From Lachnospiraceae bacterium AC2028 (GTDB taxonomy: Bacteria; Bacillota; Clostridia; Lachnospirales; Lachnospiraceae), in contig JNJD01000012.1 of assembly GCA_000702685.1 (NCBI GenBank), positions 1-64,000 of the forward strand: a stretch of DNA of 64,000 nucleotides. Reading direction: 5' to 3'. The notes under the pieces are model-generated. The model worked only from the letters and a program-made list of their open reading frames with translations. It had not been told where the DNA came from and did not search any database. The position numbers and the translations under genes are program-made. Position 1 is the first letter of the stretch, and each line of letters starts with the position of its first letter. Of the stretch, positions 29,262 through 38,101 are shown in pieces.

Positions 29262-29423
29262 TGCCAATTTCCGATCTATAAAATATAATCACGGTTATAA
29301 AGTCCGGAGGATGTGGTTAACATAAATCCGTCCGGGCAGAAGTTTACATGTGCATACAAAGTATATTTTACCACAACACTTTAATTCTGTGTAGTGATAA
29401 AAAGTATCCGGGTATCAGCGTAT

Positions 29424-29699
29424 ATGTTCAGACTCTGGGTCAGGGAATTCAAAGAAACTCATATGATAAAAGACATCGTGATCGAAGACGGTTCCGTTGA
29501 CACCAGAACCCATAAGATCATGAAGAGCCTCGAGAAGGCATGCAGGGAATTTGACCTGCCCGTGCCCATCTGGCTCGAGGACAATATCGATTCATTCAAA
29601 AAGACGTCCAAGGCACGCTTCCGCCAGGGCTCCTTCATAGAAGAGATCCCCTTCGACTATCTAGAAATACTCGTCATTGAAGAAGACACAACATATTAA
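29424..29699 (+). CDS. Conserved small protein of Clostridia, unknown function
   Basis: The 91-residue protein begins MFRLWVREFKETHMI and ends DYLEILVIEEDTTY. It has the pattern THKIMKSLEKACREFDLP, then PIWLEDNI, FKKTSKARFRQGSF and FDYLEI, remembered from a widespread hypothetical protein in Clostridia. The start at 29424 was chosen to match that pattern; an in-frame GTG at 29394 would add 10 residues. It lies divergently from the alarmone synthetase and has a strong terminator. No function is assigned. Confidence 0.8.
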   Translation: MFRLWVREFKETHMIKDIVIEDGSVDTRTHKIMKSLEKACREFDLPVPIWLEDNIDSFKKTSKARFRQGSFIEEIPFDYLEILVIEEDTTY

Positions 29700-29716
29700 A
29701 AAACTCCGCGAAAAAA

Positions 29717-29742
29717 TGGAAGGACCGTTTCCGGTCCTTCCA
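29717..29742. terminator. Bidirectional terminator between galE and the 91-residue gene
   Basis: Eleven-base perfect arms (29717-29727 and 29732-29742) with a four-base loop have six A residues on the low side and a T-rich tract on the high side. It can end both convergent transcripts. Confidence 0.88.
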
Positions 29743-29753
29743 TTAGTTTTTGC

Positions 29754-30773
29754 TTAGTCGTCGTATCCGTTGGGATTGTTCTTCTGCCATCTCCAGGAAT
29801 CTTCACACATCTCGCGGATACCGTTCTGCGCGGTCCATCCGAGCTCGGCCTTTGCGAGGGAAGCGTCCGCATAGCAGGAAGCGATGTCGCCGGGGCGTCT
29901 GGGCTTGATGCTGTAAGGAATCTTCACTCCGGTAGCTTCCTCGAAATTCTTGACGATATCGAGGACTGAGTAGCCGGTTCCGGTTCCGAGATTGTAGATC
30001 TTAAGTCCGCAGTTTTCATCGATCTTGTTCAGTGCCTTCACATGTCCTACGGCGAGATCGACGACATGGATGTAGTCGCGGACACCCGTTCCGTCGGGAG
30101 TATCGTAATCGTTGCCGAATACTCCGAGTTCGGGAAGCTTTCCTACCGCAACCTGGGTGATGTAAGGCATCAGGTTGTTGGGGATTCCGTTGGGATTCTC
30201 TCCGATCGTTCCCGACTTATGGGCACCGATGGGATTGAAGTATCTGAGCAGGATCACATTCCATTCGTTATCGGCCTTCTGGATATCCGAAAGGATCTGC
30301 TCAAGCATCGACTTGGTCCAGCCGTAAGGATTGGTGCACTGTCCCTTGGGGCATTCCTCTGTGATGGGAACGAATGCGGGATTTCCGTATACGGTAGCGC
30401 TGGATGAAAAAATGATGTTCTTGCATCCGTGCTTTCTCATCACATCTACAAGAGTAAGAGTTCCCGTAACGTTGTTATCATAGTATTCCCAGGGCTTGGC
30501 AACCGATTCTCCGACAGCCTTGAGTCCCGCAAAATGGATCACTGCACTGATGTCTTCTTTTGCGAAGATGTCGTTAAGCGCGTCACGGTCCCTTATATCC
30601 GCGTTGTAAAAAGAGGGCTTTTTGCCGGTTATGGCCTCAATGCGTCCGAGGACCTTCTCATTGGAATTGCTGAGATTATCAAGTATAACGACTTCTTTTC
30701 CGGAAGTGAGCAGTTCAACCACAGTGTGACTTCCGATGAATCCGGCACCGCCGGTAACAAGTATCTTTCCCAT
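29754..30773 (-). CDS. galE: UDP-glucose 4-epimerase
   Basis: GalE interconverts UDP-glucose and UDP-galactose in the Leloir pathway and supplies UDP-galactose for glycans. The start is the ATG at 30773 ([16 protein letters not shown]) behind AAAGGAGGT; 22 more in-frame codons upstream lack a site. The 339-residue product has the NAD motif GGAGFIGSH, the SSSATVYG serine segment, the YGWTK catalytic Tyr/Lys pair, and [10 protein letters not shown]. It follows the UDP-sugar pyrophosphorylase gene by 87 bases. Confidence 0.96.
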   Translation of the reverse strand: MGKILVTGGAGFIGSHTVVELLTSGKEVVILDNLSNSNEKVLGRIEAITGKKPSFYNADIRDRDALNDIFAKEDISAVIHFAGLKAVGESVAKPWEYYDNNVTGTLTLVDVMRKHGCKNIIFSSSATVYGNPAFVPITEECPKGQCTNPYGWTKSMLEQILSDIQKADNEWNVILLRYFNPIGAHKSGTIGENPNGIPNNLMPYITQVAVGKLPELGVFGNDYDTPDGTGVRDYIHVVDLAVGHVKALNKIDENCGLKIYNLGTGTGYSVLDIVKNFEEATGVKIPYSIKPRRPGDIASCYADASLAKAELGWTAQNGIREMCEDSWRWQKNNPNGYDD

Positions 30774-30860
30774 AAAACCTCCTTTAATGGTTTTCATATG
30801 ACTATTTAACCCTAACAGATGCCCTAAGGGAAGAGTCAAGGGGAATTCTTAATCAAATCT

Positions 30861-32087
30861 TCAGAGAATCACGCCGTTCTTTTCGAGAAGAGCCTGCGCG
30901 CTCTCGACGGAATCGACACCGGTCTTGTTCTTGATGGGCGCGAACTCTTTCTCTCTTACAACCTCAAAGGGAAGGCAGCTGTCACACTGATGGATCATAT
31001 CGAGTACGAGGTTCTCGTACTTGTATCCGTTGGGTGTCTCGGGCTTGAAAAGATTTCCGTTCTCATCGAGGCAGGGGATCTTCTTTTCAACGATGTGGAG
31101 AGGAAGTGCTCCGTTAAGGATCTTCTCAAGCTGTGCGGTTGAAAAGAGATAATTGAGAATGACTCCGAAATTGTATGCGGGGTCTCCTTTTTCGTTCTTC
31201 GCGTTCATAAGCTCTTCGGTAAGATCGTAGTACTCGACGATCGAAGGCTTTCCGTCCTCAAGGCAGATGACACCGACCTTCTCATCGGGAGCGGCTTTTC
31301 TTACAACCTTTGCACCTACGGTGCAGTTCTTGGAAATGGTAGCACCTACGAATACGGGATCTGCGATCCTCTGGAGAACATTGTCGACAGCGAATACATT
31401 GAACCACTCGATGCCGTTTGCGTGGACATTATCAAGAAGTCCGGCATTTACCAGAGAGATGAACCATCCGCCGTTTCCGTTGGGGCTGGTTGCCATGCGG
31501 CCCTTCTCCTCGAGATAGATCTTGCCGTTATAATCGGTTGCGGCCGCCATATCCTGCATGAAGAAATGAATATGATCTTCGGGATATCCGAAATAATTCT
31601 TTTCCTTCAGGAATCTGACAGTAGCGTCATTATTCTTCTCGGAAGTCATGATGTAGATATGTACAAAAGCTCCGGCCTTGTCAGTAACTTCCTTCAGGTT
31701 ATTTATGAGACATTCGAATATATAAAGTTCTCTGGTCTTGCCGACATTGTACATTCCTTTGGGATCGTCGGATCCGAGTCTGGTACCCATGCCGCCCGCA
31801 AGTAAAAGTGCAGCCACCTTGCCCGCCTTGATCGCATCAAGTCCGATACGCTCAAACTCTTCCCTGCCTGCTTCTATCTCGGGTATCTCCATGCAGTCAA
31901 GCGGAGTGATCACGCCTCTCTTGCCGAGCTCTTCCTGATGAGCGCAGTTCTCCTGGATGCTCATATCGGTTGCGTCGATCTGTGCAAGAAGAGCTGCCTT
32001 CTGTGCATCATCCAGCTCATCGTAATATTTGAGCACCTGCATCTGTCCGTATTTTTCAAGTTTAGCCTTTGCCTGTTCTAAATTCAT
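30861..32087 (-). CDS. UDP-sugar pyrophosphorylase (UDPGP family)
   Basis: The 408-residue enzyme belongs to the UDPGP family common in eukaryotes and found in some bacteria, not to the GalU group. The nucleotide-binding loop LLAGGMGTRLGSDDPKG starts near residue 92. Further conserved parts are IYIMTSE, HFFMQDM, SPNGNGGWF and NVDNVL-like FAVDNVL. Members transfer UTP onto glucose-1-P, GalNAc-1-P or GlcNAc-1-P; the exact sugar is not certain. It precedes galE in the same direction, and together they would supply UDP-glucose/UDP-galactose or their N-acetyl forms. The start follows AAAGGAGAG. Confidence 0.88.
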   Translation of the reverse strand: MNLEQAKAKLEKYGQMQVLKYYDELDDAQKAALLAQIDATDMSIQENCAHQEELGKRGVITPLDCMEIPEIEAGREEFERIGLDAIKAGKVAALLLAGGMGTRLGSDDPKGMYNVGKTRELYIFECLINNLKEVTDKAGAFVHIYIMTSEKNNDATVRFLKEKNYFGYPEDHIHFFMQDMAAATDYNGKIYLEEKGRMATSPNGNGGWFISLVNAGLLDNVHANGIEWFNVFAVDNVLQRIADPVFVGATISKNCTVGAKVVRKAAPDEKVGVICLEDGKPSIVEYYDLTEELMNAKNEKGDPAYNFGVILNYLFSTAQLEKILNGALPLHIVEKKIPCLDENGNLFKPETPNGYKYENLVLDMIHQCDSCLPFEVVREKEFAPIKNKTGVDSVESAQALLEKNGVIL

Positions 32088-32113
32088 TACTTCTCTCCTT
32101 TAATCCATAAAAA

Positions 32114-32138
32114 CACCCGGGAAGTATGTTCCCGGGTG
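32114..32138 (-). terminator. Terminator after the pseudopilin gene
   Basis: Ten-base perfect arms (32114-32123 and 32129-32138) with a five-base loop are followed on the minus strand by TTTTT. It lies between the pilin-like gene and the UDP-sugar pyrophosphorylase. Confidence 0.85.
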
Positions 32139-32164
32139 AGTGTTAACTTAGTTCTGGGAAATGC

Positions 32165-32584
32165 TTACGCTGCCTTATATGCCGCTATGTCTGCTTCTTT
32201 GGTAAGATCATACACCTTTCCGTGGTCATAATCTTCCTTGACATAGATCTCAACGGAATTGATATCCGCATCATATACAGCCATGAACGTTCCGCCGGGT
32301 GTGAATACATGTCCCGCTACGGTAGGCGTCTCGTTGATTGTTCCGGGAAGATAAGAGTTGTTGATCTCTATTTCAACGCTACTTGCACCGACCCTGGAGC
32401 CCTCCGCAATATCGGCAAGGAATGCCTCCCTTATCTGATCGGCTGTCTGAATATCCCTCGATCTTCTCGACTGCTCAACATACTTGAGGAAAAGCGGTGC
32501 CAGAACGGCAACCAGTACTGCCATGATGGCAATAACGATTATCAGTTCTACCAGCGAAAAACCTTGATTCCCTTTCTTTTTCAT
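32165..32584 (-). CDS. Type IV pilin-like protein (prepilin N-terminus)
   Basis: The 139-residue protein has a class III signal sequence: a short basic leader MKKKGNQG, cut before FSLVE, then a hydrophobic helix (LIIVIAIMAVLVAVLAPLF) with the conserved Glu at mature position 5. The rest looks like a small beta-rich pilin head. The start at 32584 has a GGGGAGGG site. No PilB, PilC, PilD or secretion genes are nearby, so it must use machinery encoded elsewhere. It lies 135 bases after the GT-C-like gene. Confidence 0.85.
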   Translation of the reverse strand: MKKKGNQGFSLVELIIVIAIMAVLVAVLAPLFLKYVEQSRRSRDIQTADQIREAFLADIAEGSRVGASSVEIEINNSYLPGTINETPTVAGHVFTPGGTFMAVYDADINSVEIYVKEDYDHGKVYDLTKEADIAAYKAA

Positions 32585-32719
32585 AATATACCCTCCCCTA
32601 GGTGTAAACAAGCGCGCATGATTGATCAGATCATACAACTTAAATTTACCCTTTTTTTACACCAAAAACAAGGGGGAAAAGCCCGTTTTTTGTGGCGTTT
32701 CCGAATTTTAAAGCAGTTT

Positions 32720-34324
32720 TTAGTCTTTGGGGGAAGATTTTTTCAAAGAGTTTACAAAAAAGCCTGCGCGGGAGGCTATTCCATCAAGGCAAAGAGGCAC
32801 CAAAACGGTCAGGCAGACAAAGAAAGGAAAAACATATCTGCACTGGTTTTCCCAGACCGCGAAAAACAGAACCCCTCCTATGCAGTAGATGAGCGAAAGC
32901 TGTGCGGAAACGGGGAGTTTTCCGCCCTTTTTGAACAAGTATCCCGCAGCCGCAAGGAAGGCACACAGATACACAAGAGTCTGATAATAGTTCGCGACCC
33001 ACTCCATCTGTGCATATCTGGCCCCGGTATAAAGGCTCAAAAGCCACCCCGGAGGATTCTCCGGATCACGTCCCGAATCAGCCTTCCAGACCGACGTGGT
33101 CCTTAATGCTTCAAATTCGGGAGCCGTCCATTCCTGTCTTATCTTGGTCGAAAAGAAATATCTGGCATAGGCCGGATTTTCCCTGAAAACGGCGATCCTT
33201 TCATTGAGATCTTTTTTTGCCACGGCAGAAGCAAGAGCAGCATCAAATCCGTTCTCTTCAAACGTTCCCTGGTTATATCTGTTGTAGCTGCCGGGTCTGT
33301 CCCCGGTCTCCTGAAGTCCCATGACCACCCAGCATATTGACGGAACACCGTCCACATTCCTGTAACCGGAAACTGATTCAAAATATTTTTCGATACAGAA
33401 GAACGTGCCCCATGCGGAGATGATCACGCACAGGCCGGCTATGGCAAAGCGCAGTTTTTTCTTTTTCACGCCTGCAAGAACAAGCACTATGAGTACCGCA
33501 GCGATGAAGATCCATATCTGCTTTCTGAGAAGCAACGCCATGGTGCAGGATATGCATAATCCCACGGCATCCCTGATGCGGTCCGTCTTTTCAAATCTGA
33601 CGAGAAAGTTCCCTGCAAGAAAAGATAACGCGATTGAGCCGAGATCTCCGTACATATACGGGATAAAAAGGTACATGGGGATGCAGGAAGCAATAAAGAT
33701 GCAGAAAACCATCCTTGCAAACGGAGATACTTTTTCCGTCTTAAGTATGGAATATCCGGCAAAGAGTACGATCTGCGGATAAATAAGATGCAGATACTGC
33801 GTGCAGACAAATGTATCGTCCCCGAACAGCTTATAAAGTATCATGTAAAAGACAACGAGTCCCTTTTGCTGGGGATAGATCCCCAGGTAACCGCCCGGCA
33901 TGAACATGAGATACCGAAGGTCGGAATCCTCCCATGTTGCATAAACGGCTCCGTAAAAAGTATTGATCTGGTCGCCGTCCATATAGTAGGGATGATCCTT
34001 AAGATAAAAGACTCCGAGAGCAAACATGAAAACGGAAGTAAGTCCCAGTATCACGGCGGCCACCCTGTCCTTACGCTTTACCTTCCTGTCGAATATCAGG
34101 CAAGCGATAACGGACAAAAGAAAGAACGCTCCCGCTGCGATCAGGTTCTTCACCGGGCTGTCCATAACATACATGCTCTCGCAGCCCATATAACTGCGAC
34201 AGTAAAAAGTACCCGTCATCGCATAATAAGCCAGAAGTCCGGTCAGAAGTGCGCCGATCACGAGCATGATCTTCAGCGCGAGATCTACCAGTATTGAATT
34301 GAGTTCTTTTTTATTCTTCGTCAT
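32720..34324 (-). CDS. Multi-pass membrane protein, GT-C glycosyltransferase-like
   Basis: The 534-residue protein has about 11 membrane segments, with a large soluble loop near residues 320-430. The first external loop contains YMDGDQINTFYGAVY, an acidic motif placed as in GT-C lipid-linked-sugar transferases. A segment FMPGGYLGIYPQQKG follows, also typical of such proteins. Acceptor and donor are unknown. Its start overlaps the stop of the LRR gene by one base (TGATG), which implies translational coupling. A non-enzymatic membrane protein is the alternative. Confidence 0.65.
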   Translation of the reverse strand: MTKNKKELNSILVDLALKIMLVIGALLTGLLAYYAMTGTFYCRSYMGCESMYVMDSPVKNLIAAGAFFLLSVIACLIFDRKVKRKDRVAAVILGLTSVFMFALGVFYLKDHPYYMDGDQINTFYGAVYATWEDSDLRYLMFMPGGYLGIYPQQKGLVVFYMILYKLFGDDTFVCTQYLHLIYPQIVLFAGYSILKTEKVSPFARMVFCIFIASCIPMYLFIPYMYGDLGSIALSFLAGNFLVRFEKTDRIRDAVGLCISCTMALLLRKQIWIFIAAVLIVLVLAGVKKKKLRFAIAGLCVIISAWGTFFCIEKYFESVSGYRNVDGVPSICWVVMGLQETGDRPGSYNRYNQGTFEENGFDAALASAVAKKDLNERIAVFRENPAYARYFFSTKIRQEWTAPEFEALRTTSVWKADSGRDPENPPGWLLSLYTGARYAQMEWVANYYQTLVYLCAFLAAAGYLFKKGGKLPVSAQLSLIYCIGGVLFFAVWENQCRYVFPFFVCLTVLVPLCLDGIASRAGFFVNSLKKSSPKD

Positions 34325-35199
34325 CAGATCTCAAGTCCGGAAAAAAATCTGTCAAAAGCTTCGGTTCCGGCATTCTTCATAAGGAGGCTCTTCAGCTCCT
34401 GTTTATCGTCGCCGAGGCTTTTCAGCATCGTGCGCCTGTTTCCGTCATCAACACAGCCGTATCTTTCAAGGATCTCAAAATGCGCTTTGTTGGGATAATT
34501 TTCCCTTACGGCAAGCCAGCTTTCATTGCCGTTTTCGGAGCCTTCCCTGTGACTGTATATATAGTCCGTAAATATTTTTTCGGCATCGCTGCGAAGTCCT
34601 TCCGGATGCAGGAGCCTCTGGATGCAGAGAGACGCCTTGATGACTCTCCGTCCGCTCTCATACGCTTCGCGGTCGCTCAGTCCGACCTCCTCTTCGCCGC
34701 AGAGTATCTGGTTCGTAAATCCCTCGTCGTCGGCCTGCTGAAGAAGCGATACGATCCAGGCATCGAAACGCGCGAACCATTCATCGTTAAGGCTTTCGAC
34801 ATCGGATATCCTGGCAGGTCCCGAAAATCTCACCGAAAGCGCAAACAGCGCGGCTTTGTCTTCCGACATTCCCGGAAAAGTCACCTTCTCCAGAGAGGTG
34901 CAGCCGGTGAATATCCCGTCACCCGCTTCGCACAGCGGCATATCAAGTTCCTTCAGATTACTGCAATGTGCAAATCCGAAATCACCCACGCTGCGTACCG
35001 ATGAAGGAACCGACAGTTTTCGAAGTGTCTTCCTTCCGAGAAACGCCTTCTTGCCTATCCCGACCAGGCGGATGCCTTCCTCCGGATATTCCGGAAGCGC
35101 AAGCGAAGTGAAACTCCCCTTGCAGATGCCGAGCACGGCTTCATTTCCCTTTATCGAATATACCAGGCTTCCTTCCGGATATTCAAATTCTTTATCCAA
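34324..35199 (-). CDS. BspA-type leucine-rich repeat protein
   Basis: The 291-residue protein has no signal peptide. Residues about 30-125 show three to four LRR_5-type repeats (IGKKAFLGRKTLRKLSVPSSV, then VGDFGFAHCSNLKELDMP, then IFTGCTSLEKVTFP). The C-terminal half is predicted helical, with no recognised fold. BspA-type repeats usually serve binding. The gene lies 20 bases after the MoxR ATPase gene and is fused by a one-base overlap to the GT-C-like gene, so it may be a cytoplasmic adaptor of this set. That role is inferred. Confidence 0.7.
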   Translation of the reverse strand: MDKEFEYPEGSLVYSIKGNEAVLGICKGSFTSLALPEYPEEGIRLVGIGKKAFLGRKTLRKLSVPSSVRSVGDFGFAHCSNLKELDMPLCEAGDGIFTGCTSLEKVTFPGMSEDKAALFALSVRFSGPARISDVESLNDEWFARFDAWIVSLLQQADDEGFTNQILCGEEEVGLSDREAYESGRRVIKASLCIQRLLHPEGLRSDAEKIFTDYIYSHREGSENGNESWLAVRENYPNKAHFEILERYGCVDDGNRRTMLKSLGDDKQELKSLLMKNAGTEAFDRFFSGLEI

Positions 35200-35219
35200 A
35201 CCATCCTCCGAAGAATATA

Positions 35220-36728
35220 TCAGATATCAAAACCGGCTATCTTCTGCTTAAGTTCCAGGCCTCTTTCGGAGATCTCCATATCTCCGGCCAGCTTCTCGTA
35301 ATCCTCATTTCCGAATGTGCCTATGAATCTCGACGACCATGTATCGGATGTGAGCCTTGTTGCGAGGATCATGGGTTCATTGCCTCCTTCACAGGCTTTC
35401 CTGACAAATGATATCAGATTTGAAAGCCTTGATGAAGCCTCCAGGGCATTTTCTTTCAGTTCCCCGACACGTTCAGAATAACCTGCAAGGCAGGGATGAG
35501 ATGAGCCGGGCTTCAGCTCCCGGTCAGATCCGTTAAGGCAGTGCCTGTAGAAATCAATCGCATAAGCGATGGAATTTTTACGATGCCTGCTCAGATTTCC
35601 GCGTTCCCGGAGGATCTTAAGACTGTTGTCCTGTGTCTCCAGGGCAGCCGAAAGAGTTCTGTATACCGCATCATTGTCCGAACCTCTTTCCACCATATCC
35701 TTTACAGCCTTTATGACCGGTGTGAGCAGCTGGACTCCGTCGGCAAGGACAAGCGTCTCCTTCATATCTGCGGATACCGATTCGATGAGCATTGAAAGAA
35801 CCGAAAGCCTTTCATCAAAGCCCGCATTCTTCATCTTCTCATAAATGCTTTCCGGTGCCTTTCCCTCAAGTATCTCCGCAATATGATAATCGGTCTTGTA
35901 CTTGATGTACAGATCGTAATAGGCAGCAAAATCCTTCGCCACTCTCTCGCTTCGAAGGTACTGGCTGATCAGGGTTTCATCAACGGCGATCCCTTCTTCC
36001 TCGCTGAGCTTCATCATCTCGGATAAGTCTTCCCAGCCTCTTGCCGTAACGTATGCCCTTCCTTCTGGAGACATTTCCATTACATAGAAATCTTCCTTCT
36101 TCACATCAAGGTAAGCGAGGATCGCACCGTGGATGCTTCTTTCACGTGCATAGTCCATCCACGCCTTGAGATCGGGCTCCACGCTGATCACCTTCATCCT
36201 GTCCAGAGTCGCAACGTCGAATTCCCTCACGGATCTGTTATATTCGGGAGGGTTTCCGGCAGTGACTATGACCCAGCCCTCCGGAAGGCAGTGGCGTCCG
36301 AATGTCTTGTACTGAAGGAACTGGAGCATCGAGGGGCCGAGCGTTTCCGAAACGCAGTTTATCTCATCAAGGAAAAGAATTCCTTCCCTCACATTCCTCT
36401 TATCGATTTCTTCATACACCGATGCTATGATCTCGCTCATCGTATATTCGGTTATCGTATAGTCCGATTCCCCGTAATGCTTCGTGGTTATATAGGGAAG
36501 TCCGAGCGCCGACTGCCTGGTATGATGAGTCATCGAATATGCGACAAACGAGATTCCCATTTCGGATGCGATCTGCTCCATTATCGCGGTCTTGCCTATG
36601 CCGGGTGCGCCGAGCATGAAGATGGGGCGCTGTCTCACCGTGGGAATGCAGTACTCCCCGTCCTTATCCTTCTTGAGATAAATACGCACCGTATCCTTTA
36701 TCACCTGTTTTGCGCTTGCTATGTTCAT
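35220..36728 (-). CDS. MoxR-type AAA+ ATPase
   Basis: The 502-residue ATPase has the Walker A motif GAPGIGKTA near residue 40, the Walker B stretch GILFLDEINCV, a sensor region TAGNPPEYN and a long C-terminal part. MoxR ATPases act with VWA-domain proteins as chaperone-like remodelling pairs. Here the partner gene overlaps directly: the start ATG lies within the stop of the DUF2201/VWA gene (four-base overlap). The C-terminal 250 residues are longer than in simple MoxR proteins. The substrate is unknown. Confidence 0.88.
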   Translation of the reverse strand: MNIASAKQVIKDTVRIYLKKDKDGEYCIPTVRQRPIFMLGAPGIGKTAIMEQIASEMGISFVAYSMTHHTRQSALGLPYITTKHYGESDYTITEYTMSEIIASVYEEIDKRNVREGILFLDEINCVSETLGPSMLQFLQYKTFGRHCLPEGWVIVTAGNPPEYNRSVREFDVATLDRMKVISVEPDLKAWMDYARERSIHGAILAYLDVKKEDFYVMEMSPEGRAYVTARGWEDLSEMMKLSEEEGIAVDETLISQYLRSERVAKDFAAYYDLYIKYKTDYHIAEILEGKAPESIYEKMKNAGFDERLSVLSMLIESVSADMKETLVLADGVQLLTPVIKAVKDMVERGSDNDAVYRTLSAALETQDNSLKILRERGNLSRHRKNSIAYAIDFYRHCLNGSDRELKPGSSHPCLAGYSERVGELKENALEASSRLSNLISFVRKACEGGNEPMILATRLTSDTWSSRFIGTFGNEDYEKLAGDMEISERGLELKQKIAGFDI

Positions 36729-38026
36729 TTCAGTTCATCCTCCTCAATGACTGCCTTCATGCTCCACGCGGGCGGAGCGGGGCGGGATGTGTCTTCGTTC
36801 AAAAATGCAAAAATGACATCAAAGTCAGGTTTCTTCTCGGGATATATTCCGTATCCGTCGGTAAAATATATAAGGCCTTTAAGATCATCGAATTCCCGAG
36901 CATCCTGCAGGGTCTTAACGTAATCGAACACCGGCCTGAAATCGGTTGCGCCTCCTCCGACCAGTTTCATACCTCCGAGAAAGCTTTCCAGCTGCGTTAT
37001 ATCGGTGATCTTATCATCCCTCCCGACTTCCGCATCACACTGGATGATATGTATATTGATCTTCCTGAAAAAGCTTTCGCTGCGCTTCAGAAGATCGAAC
37101 GTCTGTCTTATGAATTTCTTCACGGTCTCTCCGCTGCAGGAAGCGGATGTGTCTATCGCGATGACAAAATCCCTGATCCTTTTGTCTTCCCTGTATTCGA
37201 GAGGTTCTATCAGGGGCATGTTGTCATATTTTTCGAGTCCGTAAGTATAGTATATATAATCGAACTCATCGTCGCTGAGTTTTGTATGTTCGCCCGTGAC
37301 GACAAAGTGCTCGAGGATCCTCCTGTAATCATACTTTACCGCCGAGCCTTCGATAAGGTTCTTTTCAAGCGATTCTCCCGACGAGCCCTTTTTGGAAAAG
37401 CTCTTTATCTCCGCAAGCACCTGACGGGATATCTTCTTCCATTCCTCTTCGGTCATCTGCAGCTCGGGTGAAGCATCCGGTCTCCACAGCTCGTGGGAAT
37501 CACGTGCGAATGCTCTTTCGTACTCCATGACCCTCGAGGGAGTGAGCGGATTTTTTCTGAAATACCTGTAAAGACTTTCAGCGGAAAGCCTGCCGACATC
37601 TTCTCTCAAAACCTTAAGCATTCCGGCTGTTGCAAGATCCGTATCAAGCTTAATGCAGTCTTCATCCAGTTCGGCGATAACATTTTCAACGGCTATGTCA
37701 CAGGCAAGATCCCACAGGACACGGTCCGTCTTTTCACCCGCAAACGGGTGGGAGAAAATATGATGGAGTATGACATGGAAGATCGTTCTTGCGGGAAGCT
37801 TAAAATCACGCTGAGCGGCACGGATGATGTTTACCGGATCATATATGAACGATCCGATTCCCGAATAGATACCCCCGCATCCCGGCCTGGCCTCACTCTT
37901 AAGTTCCATAAGGCTTCTGTCCAGGAATCTGAAGGACATCATGATCTCATCCCTCGCAAGTTCTATTACCTTGGAGGAAAGTGACATGATCTCACTTACT
38001 TCGGTTTTCTTTTCAACATTATCCAT
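36725..38026 (-). CDS. DUF2201 / VWA-like protein, MoxR partner
   Basis: The 433-residue protein has an N-terminal predicted metallopeptidase-like helical domain, in which the usual HE..H pattern appears as HVILHHIFSH (about residues 83-92), and a C-terminal VWA-like domain with FVIAIDTSASCSG, a metal-ion-dependent adhesion motif (DTSAS). It is the first gene of the operon and overlaps the ATPase gene by four bases. Such pairs occur widely in Clostridia and their substrates are not known. The zinc-site change suggests the peptidase-like part may not be catalytic. Confidence 0.85.
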   Translation of the reverse strand: MDNVEKKTEVSEIMSLSSKVIELARDEIMMSFRFLDRSLMELKSEARPGCGGIYSGIGSFIYDPVNIIRAAQRDFKLPARTIFHVILHHIFSHPFAGEKTDRVLWDLACDIAVENVIAELDEDCIKLDTDLATAGMLKVLREDVGRLSAESLYRYFRKNPLTPSRVMEYERAFARDSHELWRPDASPELQMTEEEWKKISRQVLAEIKSFSKKGSSGESLEKNLIEGSAVKYDYRRILEHFVVTGEHTKLSDDEFDYIYYTYGLEKYDNMPLIEPLEYREDKRIRDFVIAIDTSASCSGETVKKFIRQTFDLLKRSESFFRKINIHIIQCDAEVGRDDKITDITQLESFLGGMKLVGGGATDFRPVFDYVKTLQDAREFDDLKGLIYFTDGYGIYPEKKPDFDVIFAFLNEDTSRPAPPAWSMKAVIEEDELK

Positions 38027-38054
38027 TTATGCCCTGATAACCCGCCTTCAGAAA

Positions 38055-38081
38055 AACGGAACGCTTGCCGGGCGTTCCGTT
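38055..38081 (-). terminator. Terminator after the GGDEF-EAL gene
   Basis: Ten-base perfect arms (38055-38064 and 38072-38081) with a seven-base loop are followed on the minus strand by TTTTT. It lies only 28 bases before the start of the DUF2201 gene, so it could also act as an attenuator of that operon. Confidence 0.85.
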
Positions 38082-38101
38082 AAAGCATTCCTAAAGACAG
38101 T

